The notes: generated by a model from the letters alone, not told the origin. Numbered from the stretch's first letter, positions 22,127-34,652 are shown. The stretch is DNA of 64,000 bases from Sorex araneus (GCF_027595985.1 NC_073306.1:193767000-193830999), one strand, 5' to 3'. Numbers and translations: made by a program.

Positions 22127-23220
22127 TGTTTCCTAGCGGGTTCTCCAAGGCCCCTTTACTTGGTGTTTCCTTCTCTATTTGAGCTGTGTTTTTCCCTAGC
22201 ATGTGAGGCAGGCTTCCAATCTATAGGGCAAAGCTCCTGCTCCTTATCTCTTCTACTTTTGGGTGTTAGTCTCCTATTCTGTTACTTTATATTGCACAGA
22301 TTGGTGCAATCTTTCTCTCTTCCTGACTCATTTCACTTAACATTATACTTCCCATGTTGATCCACTTATATGCAAGCTTCATGAATTTACCTTTTCTAAC
22401 AGCTACATAGTATTCCATTTTGTAGATGTACCAAAGTTTCTTTAACCAGTCATCTGTTTTTGGGCACTACAGTTTTTTCCAGTTTCTGACTACTGTAAAC
22501 AGTGCAGTGATGAACATACAAGTGCAGATGTTATATCTACTAAACTTCTTTGCCTCTCCAAGATATATTCCAGAAGTAGTATTACTGGGTCAAATGGGAG
22601 CTCAATTTTTAATTTTTTGAGATTTGTCCATACTGCTTTCCAAAGAGGCATTGCCAGTTGGCATTCCCACCAGAAGTGTAGGAGAGTCCCTTTCTCCCCA
22701 ATTCCACTCCAACAGCGGTTACTTTTGTTGTTTTGGATATGGACCAGTCTCTGTGGTGTGAAATGATATCTCATTGTTGTTTTGATCTGCATCTTTCTGA
22801 TGATTAGTGATGAGGAACATTTTTCATTTTGTCCATGTGTCTTTGGCCATTCCGATTTCTTCTTTGAGAAAGTTTCTGTTCATTTCATTGCCCCATTTTC
22901 TTATGGTGTTGGATGCTTTCTTTTTGTGGAGTTTAACCAGTGCCTTGTATATCCTTGATATCAACACTTTATCAGATGAGTATTGGGTGAATATCCTTTC
23001 CCATTCTGTAGTTTGTCTTTGTATTCTGGTCACTGTTTCTTTAGAGGTATACAAGCTTCTTATTTTAAGATAGTTCCATTTGTTTATTTCTGTTTCCACT
23101 TGTCTACTCAGTGGTGAGTCATATTTGAAGATACTTGTAGCTTCAATATAGTGGAGGGTTTTGCTGACCGTGACTTCAGTGTACTTTATTGATTCAGGTA
23201 TGATGTTGAGATATCTTTAA
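22127..23220 (-). mobile_element. L1 fragment (3' UTR and ORF2 C-terminus)
   Basis: Complement of L1 3' UTR and ORF2 C-terminal blocks including [20 protein letters not shown] and SLYTSKETVTRIQRQTTEWE. Begins at the RTE join without its own 3' end. Confidence 0.9.
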
Positions 23221-24129
23221 TCCAAATTTTATTTTGGGGGGGCACTCCTCATCATTGCTGAGGGAGGGTACAGGGGCACTGCCTCTATGGTACTTTACTG
23301 ACCAGGAAAAGAGTTTAGCAATCTGTTCGTTGGACCCACCAGTTTGACACCAGAAGTTTCTCAGGAGCAATGTGATGCTAGGGACAAAACTGAATCTAGA
23401 CTACTATTTATATCTTCAAATTTGAGATACTTTTACATGAAGAAAAGTGGTGTCTCATGTTATGAATGGCAATGTACTAGTAAAGCTATAAAAAAATTAC
23501 AGATAAGCAATGTACTGCAAAAACCTTGTAGAAATAATCAAAACGAGACATATGATAAGCATTTCTATGTCCTCTATCACATTGTATAATTTTAGAATAT
23601 ATTGGCATTATAATCCTTCAAATTATTATTATAGATGGATTATGGTGTATAATTGGGTAATATCTATTTGCTGTGTGTATGTTGAATTGAAATAACTTTA
23701 ACATCCAAGGAAAACTAATGATAAGAGTAAACTATCAGTTAAGAAATAAAAATGTGGTCCTATAGGAACATGGAGAGAGCCCCCTACAGCTGCTGGCCCC
23801 AAGAAAATCACCTAGGCATGACGGGAAATTTCTTGCATTTTTATAAGCATGAACACGGGCAATAGAATTTGAACTGTGACTACAGGATCTCTGTCAATGT
23901 GTGGGTCCTCCCCTCACAGGTAGGTAGATAGACGTAGACATGATTCTCCTAAGTGGAGTGGTCACCAGTTAATTTCCCTTTACATATTCCACTCGATCCA
24001 TGTCTTGGACTCTGATATGAAACTCTCGAAAGAGCAGACTGACTACTCCAACCACATTAGACCAATAGTTCACTAGCCCCTACTACAGTTAACTTACCTC
24101 CCACCCAACTCATAAAAGTACGATGAATG
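23221..24129. other. Intergenic, unclassified
   Basis: A possible old SINE remnant near 23230-23340 (GGCACTCCTCATCATTGCTG); otherwise unique sequence leading into L1 5' UTR-like sequence. Confidence 0.35.
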
Positions 24130-26516
24130 CAACAATCAATGCAACTCCAATCTAAAAGTAACAGTAATTTCAGGCCAAAGATAATGTCCCCTAAATCAGT
24201 GCAAAAGCCCTCACACAAGTTACACCAGAGCACCAAAGAGGAAGGTAATATCCTTGAAGGGCAAAGAAGAGATCACCACCCACTGACATCCCCCAGAGTC
24301 CTCCCTGACAGTGAGAAGGGACACTGATAGGGTACTGGAAGGATCCACCCATAGGCTACCATGGACATTATGAGGAAACAGCACAGATCCCCACTAGGAG
24401 AGTGGATGCAGTTAGGAAAGATAGGATCTTGAAGCCACAACAAGGAATGTCCACATATATGATCTCTGATATAAAAGATTCAGAGACAATATGGTGAGGA
24501 TATTTCATGAGCTCAAAGAAACAGTGGAACAGACAGCTAATAAAATACAAAGAAAATTAAAGCAGAAATAAGAAAAGTACAAACAAAAGTGTCATTAACA
24601 AAAAATTTGGTAGATGAAACATTCAATGGGTGTCTTCAACAACAGAGTAACAACAGCTGAAGAAAGAATCAGAGAGTTTGAAGCCAAAATACCTCTAGAT
24701 GACAACAGAATATGAAAAACACTTCAAAGTAGCTCAAATGCAGTCAAGAGAACTATGGAATGATGTTGAGGGGACCAATATGAAAAATCACTGGAGTCCC
24801 AGAAGGACAGGAGGTAGGAACAGTTAAAGATATTGTTGCTGAAAAGCTCCCAAAGCTGGAGTTCACAGGCATGCACATCCAAGGAGCCCTACACATACCA
24901 GCTAAAGACACCCTATTGAAATGATGCCATGCCATATCCTAATCAGAGCAATGAATACCATAGAGAAAAAGATACTACGTACTAATGGATGTCTCTTAGA
25001 TTTATAACAGACTTATCAGGTAAAACCTTGTGAGCCTGAAGACAGTGGTGGAATGTAGTGAAAAACTCAATGATATAAACACTTCACTGAGAATACTTTA
25101 CTCAGGCCAGACTTTCATTTAGATTTGAAAGAATGATCACAACTTGCATCACCAGGTGTGACCCAAAAAGCCAAAGAAAAAGAACCAAAAACCAAACAAC
25201 CCAAAAAGCACACACGTGATAAAAAAAAAAAGCGCAGAAAAAAAATTTACGAAGTAGCTTAGGAACTTCATAAACTCAAAATCAACTTTAAAAGAAGGAC
25301 TGAAAGGTCAATTGTAGTGCAAAATAAATCTCACAAACACAACAGACTTCTACAAGATTGTAGAAAACCCTGTGACAATAATCTCTCTTAAAGTCAATAT
25401 TCTAGATGCAATAACTAAGAGATACAGAGTGGCAAAACAGATAAAAATAAGATAAAACTGAATCCAATACTCCTCTGCCTATACAAAACATATTTGAGTA
25501 GTCAGAGAAAACACAGACACAAAGTCAAAGATTGGAAAAGAATTCTTCAAACAAACAAATCCTTCAAAATGGCCATGGTTACCATACTTGTAATTGACGA
25601 CAGAGATTCCAGACTGAAAAAGGTTAGACAGGACAGCACAGACTGTTTCTTAATAATCAAGGAATATGTACATCAGGAAGAAATTACACTCCTAAAAATA
25701 TATCCACCCAAGATGGGGCCAGCAAAATACTTAAACAACTGCAATCGACTTCAAAGAGGACATTGATAAAAACACAATAATAGTTGGAGACTTAACACCA
25801 ACTTGTCAGCTCTTGATAGATCAACAAGACTAAAACTCAGCAAGGAAATACTGGCTTTGAAGGAAGAAATGGAAGTGAAGAGAGTGGACAGATATATGAA
25901 GGGCTTTTCATCTCCAAAAAGCCAAATAGACATTCTTCTCAAGTGCACATGAGACATTCTCCAAGATAGATTACACACTGAACGACAAGGATATTCAATA
26001 AAATTGAGAAGATAAGATTGTATCGATGATTTTTTCAGACACGTTGCACTAAAAATAGAAGTTAATCACACACAGAAATAGAGAATCAAATCAAACACCG
26101 GGAAATTAAACAGCTGTTCGTTAGCTCACCACTAAACAAAAAGTGGGTCAGAGAATTGAGGAATTAATGAAATATTCCTGGAAGCCAAAGAAAATGAGAA
26201 CACAATCTACCAGAAATTGTGGGACACACCAAAAGTAATGTTACGAGGAAAGAGAACCTCTTATCAATCTTTTTCAAGCTTTTCTAGAAAATTGAAGAAT
26301 TTGAATCACTCCCATACAGTTTCTATGAAGCAATTATAACCCTGATACCAAAATCAGACAGAGATACCACAAAAAAAAGAAAATTACAGGCCATTATCCC
26401 CAATGGTTCTCAACAAAATATTATGAAACAGAATGAAATGACTCATCAGAAAGAAAATTCACCGTGATAGAATAGGATTCATCCCCGGGATGCAGGGATG
26501 ATTTAATATTTGCAAG
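24130..26516 (+). mobile_element. L1, left part (5' UTR, ORF1, ORF2 start), decayed
   Basis: 5' UTR with ATGAGGAAACAGCACAGATC-like ORF1 start (24370), ORF1 remnants, then ORF2 endonuclease remnants from about 25370 (HRHKVKDWKRILQTNKSFKM block). It reaches the RT start (GGATTCATCCCCGGGATGCA at 26467) and stops at the RTE insertion. Many stops and indels. Confidence 0.85.
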
Positions 26517-28568
26517 TCACATGTATCACTTGTCATCCTGATGATCTTCTATTTGCTAGAGTGGGCGTCTCCTTTTGTCCCTGTCGTGTGTTAGTGTAGC
26601 CCAATGATATCTGCTAGCTCCAGGAACAAGAATAGCCTCAAATCCTTCATTAGGATTTTGATGAAGTCTGACCATCTCGATGGTGGGTGGCCACACAGTC
26701 TTTTGATATCTCTTGGAATCCAATCTGTCACAGCTCTATTCCAGCGGTCTTCTCTGAATTGCCCACCTGTCTGAGCCATTTGAATTTTGATACTTTGGCA
26801 AACGAGACAGCATCCCTGATTCTTGACCATAGACAGAGGTCATAACTCCGGATTCCTTCTCTCACTTGAGTGAAACGTGATACTCCTAGTATAGCTCTTT
26901 CAATTCCTCTTTGGAAAAACTGAATAGCAATCTCATCTTGTTTGTGTAGGGCCAAGGTCTCTGAGACATAAGTTAGTGCAGGAAGAATGGTGGTGTCAAA
27001 AAGATGTGCCCCGAGGCTGGAGTTTCTTTGTCCTCATAACCACTTCTTCAATGCAATTGAAGGCGTTCCATGATGTTCTCTTCCTCCTGCGAAGTTCTGG
27101 CGCCAAATCGTTCCTCATGTTGAGTTCTAGTCCCAGGTACACATAGCTGTTGCATTCAGAGATGTTCATTCCATTGAGAGCAAATGAAACATCAGGGACT
27201 AGTTTATTATTCATGAACATAGTTTTAATGAGATTCAGCTGCAGTCCAAACTTTCCACACTCATGATCGAAGTCGGCCAGCATTTGTGCACTTGGCCAAT
27301 AATTGGTGATATGAGAACAATGTCATCAGCGAAGCAGAGGTAGTGTAGTTGCTGACCATCTATCTTCACTCCCATTCCTTCCTATTCCAGTCAACCCATG
27401 ATGTTCTTGATGGTGGCATTGAAGAGTTTCGGTGAAATGGTATCACCCTGCTGAACCACTGTATTTACGTCAACGATCACTGCTTTGTGGAATGGTGAGA
27501 TCCCAGTGGTGAATCTGTAATAAATCTCACAGAGGATCTTGATGTACTGAGTTTGAACTCTGTTTGGCTAGGGCTTCGATGATGGCTTCAATCTCAACAT
27601 AATCAAAGTCCTTCTTTAAATCAATGAATATTAGACAGAGCAACATCTTGAACTCTGTGAAACTTAAATCTGTTTGGTCACTGTGTGGATATGGTCAATC
27701 GTGCTGAATCCTTTCCGGATCCCGGTTTGCTCACATGGTTATCTTGCATCTAGTGTTCTGCTAGATGCAATTCAGGATGACTCGAGTGAACAACTTGTAA
27801 ACGACGGATAACAGGAAGATTGGGCGATAATTGACAGTGTTGTGGATTTCTCCCTTCTTCTTCTTCTTGTACAACAGAATGGACCTGCTGGTTTTCCATT
27901 GGGATGGAACTTTGCATTTGGACAGGTGGTAGCATGTCAAGAGCCGAACCAGTGTATTGACAAGTACTGCCAGCAGATTCTCCAGGTGTTCGGGTCTGAC
28001 CTTGTCTGGTTTATGTACTGTACGTGTCTTGACTGACGAAATGGTGTGTTGGGTTTCAGAAGGGAGAACGTTAGGAATGGCATATCCATCCTGCAGAGTT
28101 TGGTATGTGGGTAGGTGGATGTGGCTGTCTAAGAGATTCGAGTAGAAGTCGTGAATAATTCTCTCCATTGCCACTCTGGAAGATGTAATAGATCCATCAG
28201 GACCTCAGAGGGCAGTCACCTTGGTCTTGTAGTTGGCGACGGGCAGGCGAGTGTTACAAATACTTTTCCCAGCTTCTGCCACATCAGCCAACATTGCTGT
28301 TCTTCTCTCTTTGAGGTCTTTCTTATCACTTTCCTTCACAACTTTGTGAGCTCAGACTTTAGCTTATGGTTGCCTGAGGCTTGTGCCAAACTACATTGAC
28401 AAATGAGCTCAAGAGTTTCTAAAGACAAGTGTCTGTTTGTGGGTTTCCCACTCTCAGCATTTTTCACGCAATCATGAGGGTGCTGCACCAGTCAATCGCA
28501 TTCCTCGTCGATGTTGTCAAGAACAGCATCTTCCCTCATTGCTGCAATAGTGCCAAAGAGCTCCCAGT
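26517..28568 (-). mobile_element. RTE-clade LINE, near 2-kb copy with reverse transcriptase
   Basis: Longest RTE copy here. On the minus strand, in order: IIHDFYSNLLDSHIHLPTYQ linker, KVRPEHLENL and VPSQWKTSRSILLYKKK (RT fingers), FIDLKKDFDYVEIEAIIEAL (motif A, about 27560-27630), VQQGDTISPKLFNAT (motif B, about 27415-27460), FADDIVLIS (catalytic Asp pair, about 27305-27335), QLNLIKTMFMN and YVYLG, and the C-terminal RWSDFIKILMK block (about 26660). The tail at left is (ATCACTTGT)-like. It is broken by several frameshifts. The family resembles nematode-type RTE and the shrew element I recall as RTE1_Sar. Confidence 0.88.
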
Positions 28569-29130
28569 TGGTGGGAGAAGAAAAGATTGCTCACTCACAC
28601 CACTTCTATTCAATATGTTACTGGAGATACTTCCTATAGCAGTCAGGAAAGAAAAAGATATCAAGGGCAACCAGATAGGAAAGGAAGAATTCATGATCTC
28701 ACCATTTGCAGATGACATGATACTATAATCTAAGGGAACCCTAAAGTCTCTTCTACCAAAAAGTTCCTAGAAACAATTGATTTGTCTAGTAAAGTGGCAG
28801 ATTATAAAATCAATAGCCCATGGCTTTCTTATATAACCATAATGAAAGAGAAGAAAGTTATTACCTGAAAAATTACGCTCTGAATTGTTGCTCACAAAAT
28901 TAAGTACCTCAGAATTAGCTTAAGTAAAGATGTAAAGTATCTGTACTAAGAAAACTTAAAAGACACTACTTCAAGAAATAAAACAGGACATGATGAAATG
29001 GACTCACAAATCCAGCATATGTACTGGGAGAATCAACATTAGCAAAATGGCAATATTCTCCAAAGAATTATACAAATTCTGTGTAGATCCTGAAAGGATA
29101 CCCATGAAATTTTCCAAAGAAAGAGACTAA
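28569..29130 (+). mobile_element. L1, right part (ORF2 RT), decayed
   Basis: Resumes the L1 interrupted at 26516: TTGCTCACTCACACCACTTC, then [20 protein letters not shown] and FADDMIL. About 220 bp of RT sequence present in the L1 at 8785-9003 is missing at the interruption. Ends at about 29130 without a 3' UTR. Confidence 0.85.
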
Positions 29131-29684
29131 AATTCATATTCTAGTTGATTCGTGAGGTTTTCTTTACTTTTTATAGACTAAAAACTCTTTTTAGTTGACT
29201 TTGGAAGTTGAAATCCCTTCAACAAACCAGAACATTTTCTGTCTAGCTTGCATCATCAGCAAATTTCTTCCAAACTTAAGAGTAAAAAAAAAAAAAGCAT
29301 TAGCCAACTAGAGTTTAGTTGTTGCGTATGGTTTCTGTCAAAGTTCTACTTTTTAGTTCATCTGTTGTCTACCGTTCTCTTAGAAATCTTGCAAGATAAA
29401 CAAATAAATCACAGGGTAGGTCAGGTGATTTTTGTACCTTCCCAAGTTATTATAATTCCTAATATTCACCTTTTAACACTAAAGTGTATAAAATTTTTAT
29501 AATAATGTTAAATTCTAAATATTTTCTAAATATAACCTTAGTAACACTCTACACTGTCAAATATTTTAATTTGATCTGGTAACTGAGATAAGTCAGAAAT
29601 CACAATATGTGAAATTTTAATGTCAACAACTTTTTCAAGTAAAACAGAAATATTTGGTAGTCTACTGTTTTGTCACTTGGTCTG
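29131..29684. other. Intergenic, next to UGT relic
   Basis: AT-rich unique sequence; possibly intron of the lost third UGT gene. No other exon relic is recognised. Confidence 0.35.
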
Positions 29685-29760
29685 CTTTTTGTGGATTCTG
29701 GATAAGGGTTAAAACAATCACTTTGGTTCTTCCTTCCAACATGTTAGGAAAATTGGCACC
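29685..29760 (-). pseudogene. Decayed UGT2 exon 3 relic
   Basis: Read on the minus strand, this stretch gives GANFPNMLEGRTKVIVLTLI followed by QNPQK. It lines up residue by residue with the [25 protein letters not shown] part of the intact exon 3 copies, and at the DNA level about two thirds to three quarters of bases match by eye. The 5' part of the exon, the acceptor and the other exons are not recognisable nearby. It lies between genes A and B, so it is most simply a remnant of a third tandem UGT gene. Confidence 0.65.
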
Positions 29761-30031
29761 AAATAAGAAGAGATTTATATGAAGAATTTTTTTTATTAAA
29801 ATTAACAGAGTTAGAACATCATGGACTTTCAAAACTATTACATTGGTGCTTTTGAAAACCTACTGTGCTTAAAATTTTCATAACATATTTATCACCTTAA
29901 CCATTCCAAAGTTGTTTAATATTCCCATTTTTGTGAAAATAGTCTCCAGAACTCTTTTTTTTCACCTAGCAAAACTAGAATTCTATAACCAATAAAGAGC
30001 AATTCCAAACTTTTCCCTCCAACTATTTCTT

Positions 30032-30666
30032 TTTTTTTTTAAAATTTTATTTTATTAAATCACCGTGTGGAAGATTACAATGCTTTCAGGCTTAGGTCTC
30101 AGTTACACAATGCTGAAATGCTGAAACAACCATCCCTTCACCAGTGCCCATATACCACCACCAAAAAAAAAAAAAAACCCCACACAGTACAACTCCCATC
30201 CCGCCCCCCCACCCCCTACCTTGTAACTGATAAGTTTCATTTTACATTCTGTTTGCTTTGGTTACATTCAATATTTCAACACAAACCTCACTATTGTTGT
30301 TAGGAGTACCCCACTAGATTCAGACCTACTGTGAAGACAAATAAGGTCTGTTGTTCATCTTTTGAATTTCTGTACTTTAACAAGAAGTCCAGGGAGATTT
30401 CTTCCAGATATTAGATAATTGCAGGCTTGAAAACCCAATCTATGGTCGTCTTAATATGGCGGCCACCGCGCCCTTCATCCCCGGAGAGAAAGAGGCGAGA
30501 GAGAGAAATACCTTTCCCCTCCTGGGCGGGCACAGGGCCGAGGCTTAGTTCTCAGGCTGGAGACATTCTGCGAGGAGTTGCCCATGCCGAAAGAGGTTTT
30601 GCTGGGTCTGGATTCACGCTTGTGCAGCTGCGTGAATCACATCCGGGATCACATCTTGGACTCCCT
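30032..30666 (-). mobile_element. Non-autonomous L1-tailed element, copy 1 (635 bp)
   Basis: Perfect 14-bp duplications TCCAACTATTTCTT at 30018-30031 and 30667-30680 bound it. The 3' end (left) is L1-like: T tail, AAATCACCGTGTGGAAGATT, CCCTTCACCAGTGCCCATAT. The 5' end (right) is GC-rich (ATGGCGGCCACCGCGCCCTT). A purine/poly-A interruption follows CCACCACC. It has no L1 ORF and shares its whole layout with 44548-45218. Confidence 0.8.
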
Positions 30667-31005
30667 TCCAACTATTTCTTGTAAGAACTGTTTCCTTTTC
30701 TATTTGTGTATTTCATGCAGGGAAACTGCCAATCAATTCCAAATGTTGGCATTTGGGATATCTATTGAAAATTTGGAGAGAAAATAAAACTGTAAAAGGA
30801 ACCTCTCCTTACATTGATATCTGGACACAATGTTAATAGGAAAATCAGGTGAAGTGGAAGGAACAGATAACTGTACATTATAATAATTTACTGGAGCAGG
30901 ATTATATTTTTCAGGCCAATAAAATGATTATAGAGGTCCCCTATGTCTAACTCTTCTCCTTGTATTTGTAGAAAACCCAATGTTTGCAAAAATTGACAAC
31001 TGGTT

Positions 31006-32023
31006 TCCTCAAAAAAGAAATACAAATGGCCAAAAGGCACATAAAAAATTCTCCACATCCTTAGTCATCAGAGAGATGCAAATCAAAACAAAAATGAGAT
31101 ATTATCTCACATCACAGAGACTGGCACACATTCAAAAGAACAAAAGCAACCAGTGCTGGCGTCGATGTGGGTAAAAAGGGACTCTCTTTCACTGTTGGTG
31201 GGAATGCTGACTGGTCCAGCCTTTCTGGAAAAGAATATGGAGAGTCCTTAAAAACTAGAAATTGGGCTTCCATATGACCCCACAATGCCACTTCTGGGAA
31301 TATATCAAAAGGATGCAAAAAAGCACGGCCAAAATGACATCTGCACCTGTATGTTCATTGCAGCACTGTTCACAATAGCCAAAATCTGGAAACAACCTAA
31401 GTGCCCTAGAATAGATGACTGATTAAAGAAAATTTGGTACATTTACACAAGGAATACTATGCAGCTGTTAGGAGAGGTTAAGTCATGAAATTTACTTATA
31501 AATGGATAGATATGGAGAGTGTCATGCTAAGTGAAATGAGTCTGAAAGATAGGGACAGACATAGAAGGACTGTACTCATTTGTGGAGTATAGAATAACAT
31601 CACATGAGGCTGACACCCAAGGACAGTAGATATAAGGGCCAAGAAGATTACCCCACAGATGGAAAACTGCTTCATTAGCAGAGGTGAGAAGGCAGATGGA
31701 ATAGAGAAGGGATCACTAAGAAAATGATGCCTGGAGGAATCAGTCAAGATGGGAGATGTATGCCAAAAGCAGATGATGGATCAAACATGATGACCTCTCA
31801 GTGCCTGTATTTCAAGCCATAATGCCCAAAAGTAGAGAGAGAGTATGGGGAATATTGTCTGCCATAGAGGCAGGGGGAGGTTGGGAAAGGGGGGGTATAC
31901 TGGGGATATTGGTGATGGGGAATGTGCACTGATGGAGAGATGGGTGATTGATCATTGTGTGATTTTAACCCAAACATGTAAGCTTGTAACTTTCTCATAG
32001 TGATTCAATAAAATTTAAAAAAA
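31006..32023 (+). mobile_element. L1 fragment (ORF2 C-terminus to 3' end)
   Basis: AGAAATACAAATGGCCAAAAGG through the ORF2 end, a 3' UTR, and an end TTCTCATAGTGATTCAATAAAA with an A-rich tail. It belongs to the variant 3' UTR subtype whose end reads CATAGTGATTCAATAAA. Confidence 0.9.
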
Positions 32024-32439
32024 TGACAGCTGTGTCTGAGTGTATTGGCTACAAATATGAAACCTGCCACTGAGGGGCCCCCAGTGGTCACGTCTTTCTC
32101 TTTAGGCTCTGCAGTCATGACTGTTGCCTTTTCAAGAAGGGTTTTCTCTCTATTACTTGGGCCCATCAGGCCTAGCAAGGCACAGGCTCCCAAAATGAAA
32201 GCCTCTCTTTTCCCTCAAGTGATCACTCTTGGTTTGCCTGGATTCATGTTTTTTCTCATAAAAATATTTAAAGCAAATGAATTTTGACCTGGGAAATTTT
32301 TCAGATATTCCTGACAAGCACACTAAGGGCTTCCAGAGTCTGGTACAAATATTTGAAATCTTATAGAAATATCTGATGTCCATTTTCAATCCAATTTTGA
32401 TAATTAATGAGAAGCACATGTCCTAGACAAAGCAGAATC

Positions 32440-33150
32440 CTTTTGTTGATTAGCTGTATCTGATGGCTATTACCTGTTCTTTAGGAGTTACTGTCCTAGA
32501 CTGATTCACAAAGGGATTGCAATTTGGAAGATGATGTAAGATGCTTGGAACACTATCAACTTTATCTCATGGAGGGACTCATAAGATACAGGACCAAACC
32601 CCCTTGTGACACCAAATCAGCTGCCACTGAACAAGACCCTAGTGGAAAATCTACCGTCTTTTTTGAAAGAGGCTTTCAGGAAATATACCTCTAAGAACCT
32701 TGACTTTACTTAAAAGGAAAAGCTTAAGGATCACTTCATGCAACCCCCATTGGCATGGAAAGCTTTCGTTTTGGAAGCTGTATGTATGTCCCTTTGAGTT
32801 GCCTGAATGAGTTACTGGTATTGGCTCCCACAATCACAACTCTGGCTGGAGCAGCAATAGAGGCGCAATGGAGAGCCAACTTCTGGATCACAGCTCTCAG
32901 AACTGCTCCAGCCACATTTGGCTTTCCCCATGGCTCCTCAAAAAGGAGTCATGGAAGGAAATTGGAAAAATTAGTGCCAAACATGCCACTCAACAGGCCC
33001 CACAGGCCCTTGCCCAAAGTGTGGAAATCACTGGGTACAAGTCCTGCCCAGAGCTGAAGGACAAGGTAGGAGAGTCACAGTCCAGAATGATTAGTGAGGC
33101 TTCTGGATGATCAAACACACAGAGGAGGAGACCAGGGCAATGCTAGAATG
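32440..33150 (+). mobile_element. Class I ERV gag relic (capsid and nucleocapsid)
   Basis: A capsid-like stretch reads NLPSFLKEAFRKYTSKNLDF (32647-32706), with the Phe/Leu/Glu/Arg/Tyr spacing of the gammaretroviral capsid C-terminal region, followed by an in-frame stop. About 300 bp later TGPTGPCPKCGNHW (32993-33034) resembles a zinc knuckle. Frames shift between the two. No LTR is recognised on either side. Confidence 0.55.
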
Positions 33151-33584
33151 ATTGGTAAGATAATCACTTCAGGACACTAGACTGACTAAGTTTTAAATTC
33201 CTATTCTGGATCCCTGTCCAGAAGCATCTATCAAGCTATTGGGGGCCACAGAAAGCCATGTGACCTGCCACTGTACTTACCTGGTTTGCTGCTTGTGGAA
33301 TGACCACCTTTTCCATCACTCCAGTGGTTAGTGATTATCTGTATAATTTCTGGGGCTGAGGTTATCTTTAACACATACATGCTGAGTCTCAGAAGCTTCT
33401 GTGTACTGAAAGCTTCTGTACACACAAGTACAGTTACTTAATTTGTTCAAACTGAGAATTAGGATTTGAAAGAAATGGATAATTCCATTTGGCCAAGCAG
33501 CACTCCAGGTAGAGTCGTAAACAAAACTAGTATATGGTACCTTAAATACTACTGTTATTTCCCAAATAGATGTTTAGGTGCTTT

Positions 33585-34652
33585 TTTTTTTTAGGGTAAA
33601 TGATATTGGTATTTATTAGGTGGGCCCATGATGACAAGCCAGTTGTTCTGCTTTCCGGCAAATAAAAGAACAGTACATCTAAAAAGGCCAATGACATCTA
33701 TCAGTAGTACACAATTCTTTCAGGAAAAGTTGTTCTTATACTTCCTCCATAGAAAGTAATACAAAATTCTGGACAAAGATCCAAAACAAGGTTAAATGAA
33801 GATCTGGAAACATATCCTCTTAACAATAAAGAAAATAGGGCACAGACATAACCTAACTTGTCTCATCAGTCCCAGTATTATCTTTACATTCCAGTTTATC
33901 AAACAGATACAACTAATTCTTTAAAAGCAACTGCAAATGTAATTAGAGATAATCCAAACCAAAAACAAACTGGAATCTCGGATTTATTACCAATTCTGTA
34001 AAGAAATAACCTACTAAGTGTAAGAAATGACATCTGTAAGGAATCATGTAACAGCATCAAGTTAGAATTCTTCCATCTCTGTAGTTGAGGGAGAATCTGT
34101 ATATTAAAAGAGGAGCTCAAATCATAGTTTAGCCAGGTAATTAAGTACAATTTTCAATCCAAACATGGCTTGAACCTCTCAGGAGCGGTGACCACCTGTA
34201 CCTCTGGTCATTCCAGTTCTTTCACCCCACCCAACACTTTTCCTCTGCCACGGCCTTCACTTTTGGTTTCCCCGACCGTAAATCTTTTCTTTGCACACGA
34301 TACAACTAATGTATCTCCACTGGTCATTTTTGCCGCCACGTGCCATGCTTACTAAGTCCAATCTGGCCCTGGTACCCCTTTGCAGGGCACCTAATTTGTG
34401 TCCTATCAATGTAGGTTCCGTGACGAGCGGTTTCCTGACGGGCTCTCTGCAGCGCATCTTTGAAAGCATCGTTCACTCCGCCGCCGCCCCCGCCGCCGCC
34501 GCCAGCGGAGCCAGAGGAGGGGGGCGGCACCGTGGAGTAGTGGCCATGCCTACAGTCTAGTGCCCGCTCCCGCCGCTTCCAGAGACCTCCCAGCCAACTG
34601 CTAAGAATGACAGAAAATGGTGGCCACCGGGCCTGTATCACATTCTTGTGCC
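33585..34652 (-). pseudogene. FUBP1: Processed retrocopy beginning with FUBP1 exon 1
   Basis: An intronless minus-strand copy with a poly(A) tail (T run from 33585) and perfect 15-bp duplications ATGTTTAGGTGCTTT (33570-33584 and 34653-34667), the mark of L1-driven retroposition. The 5' part (34652-34437) holds a FUBP1-like 5' UTR and YSTVPPPSSGSAGGGGGGGG then VNDAFKDALQRARQ, the N-terminus of the far-upstream-element-binding protein. A one-base loss puts the ATG at 34547 out of frame. After RARQ, which is where FUBP1 exon 1 is expected to end, the sequence no longer matches the next FUBP1 segment and is not recognised. Confidence 0.72.

Noticed and set aside
32024..32440. Possible coding exon after the L1 end (80-codon frame at 32045)
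   Set aside because: Both strands show short frames, no splice-compatible context or known domain was found, and class I ERV decay next door explains the composition.
34324..34641. 105-codon Gly-rich minus-strand reading frame as a gene
   Set aside because: It is part of a processed retrocopy with a poly(A) tail and target duplications, its ATG is frameshifted relative to FUBP1, and the C-terminal part is unrelated.
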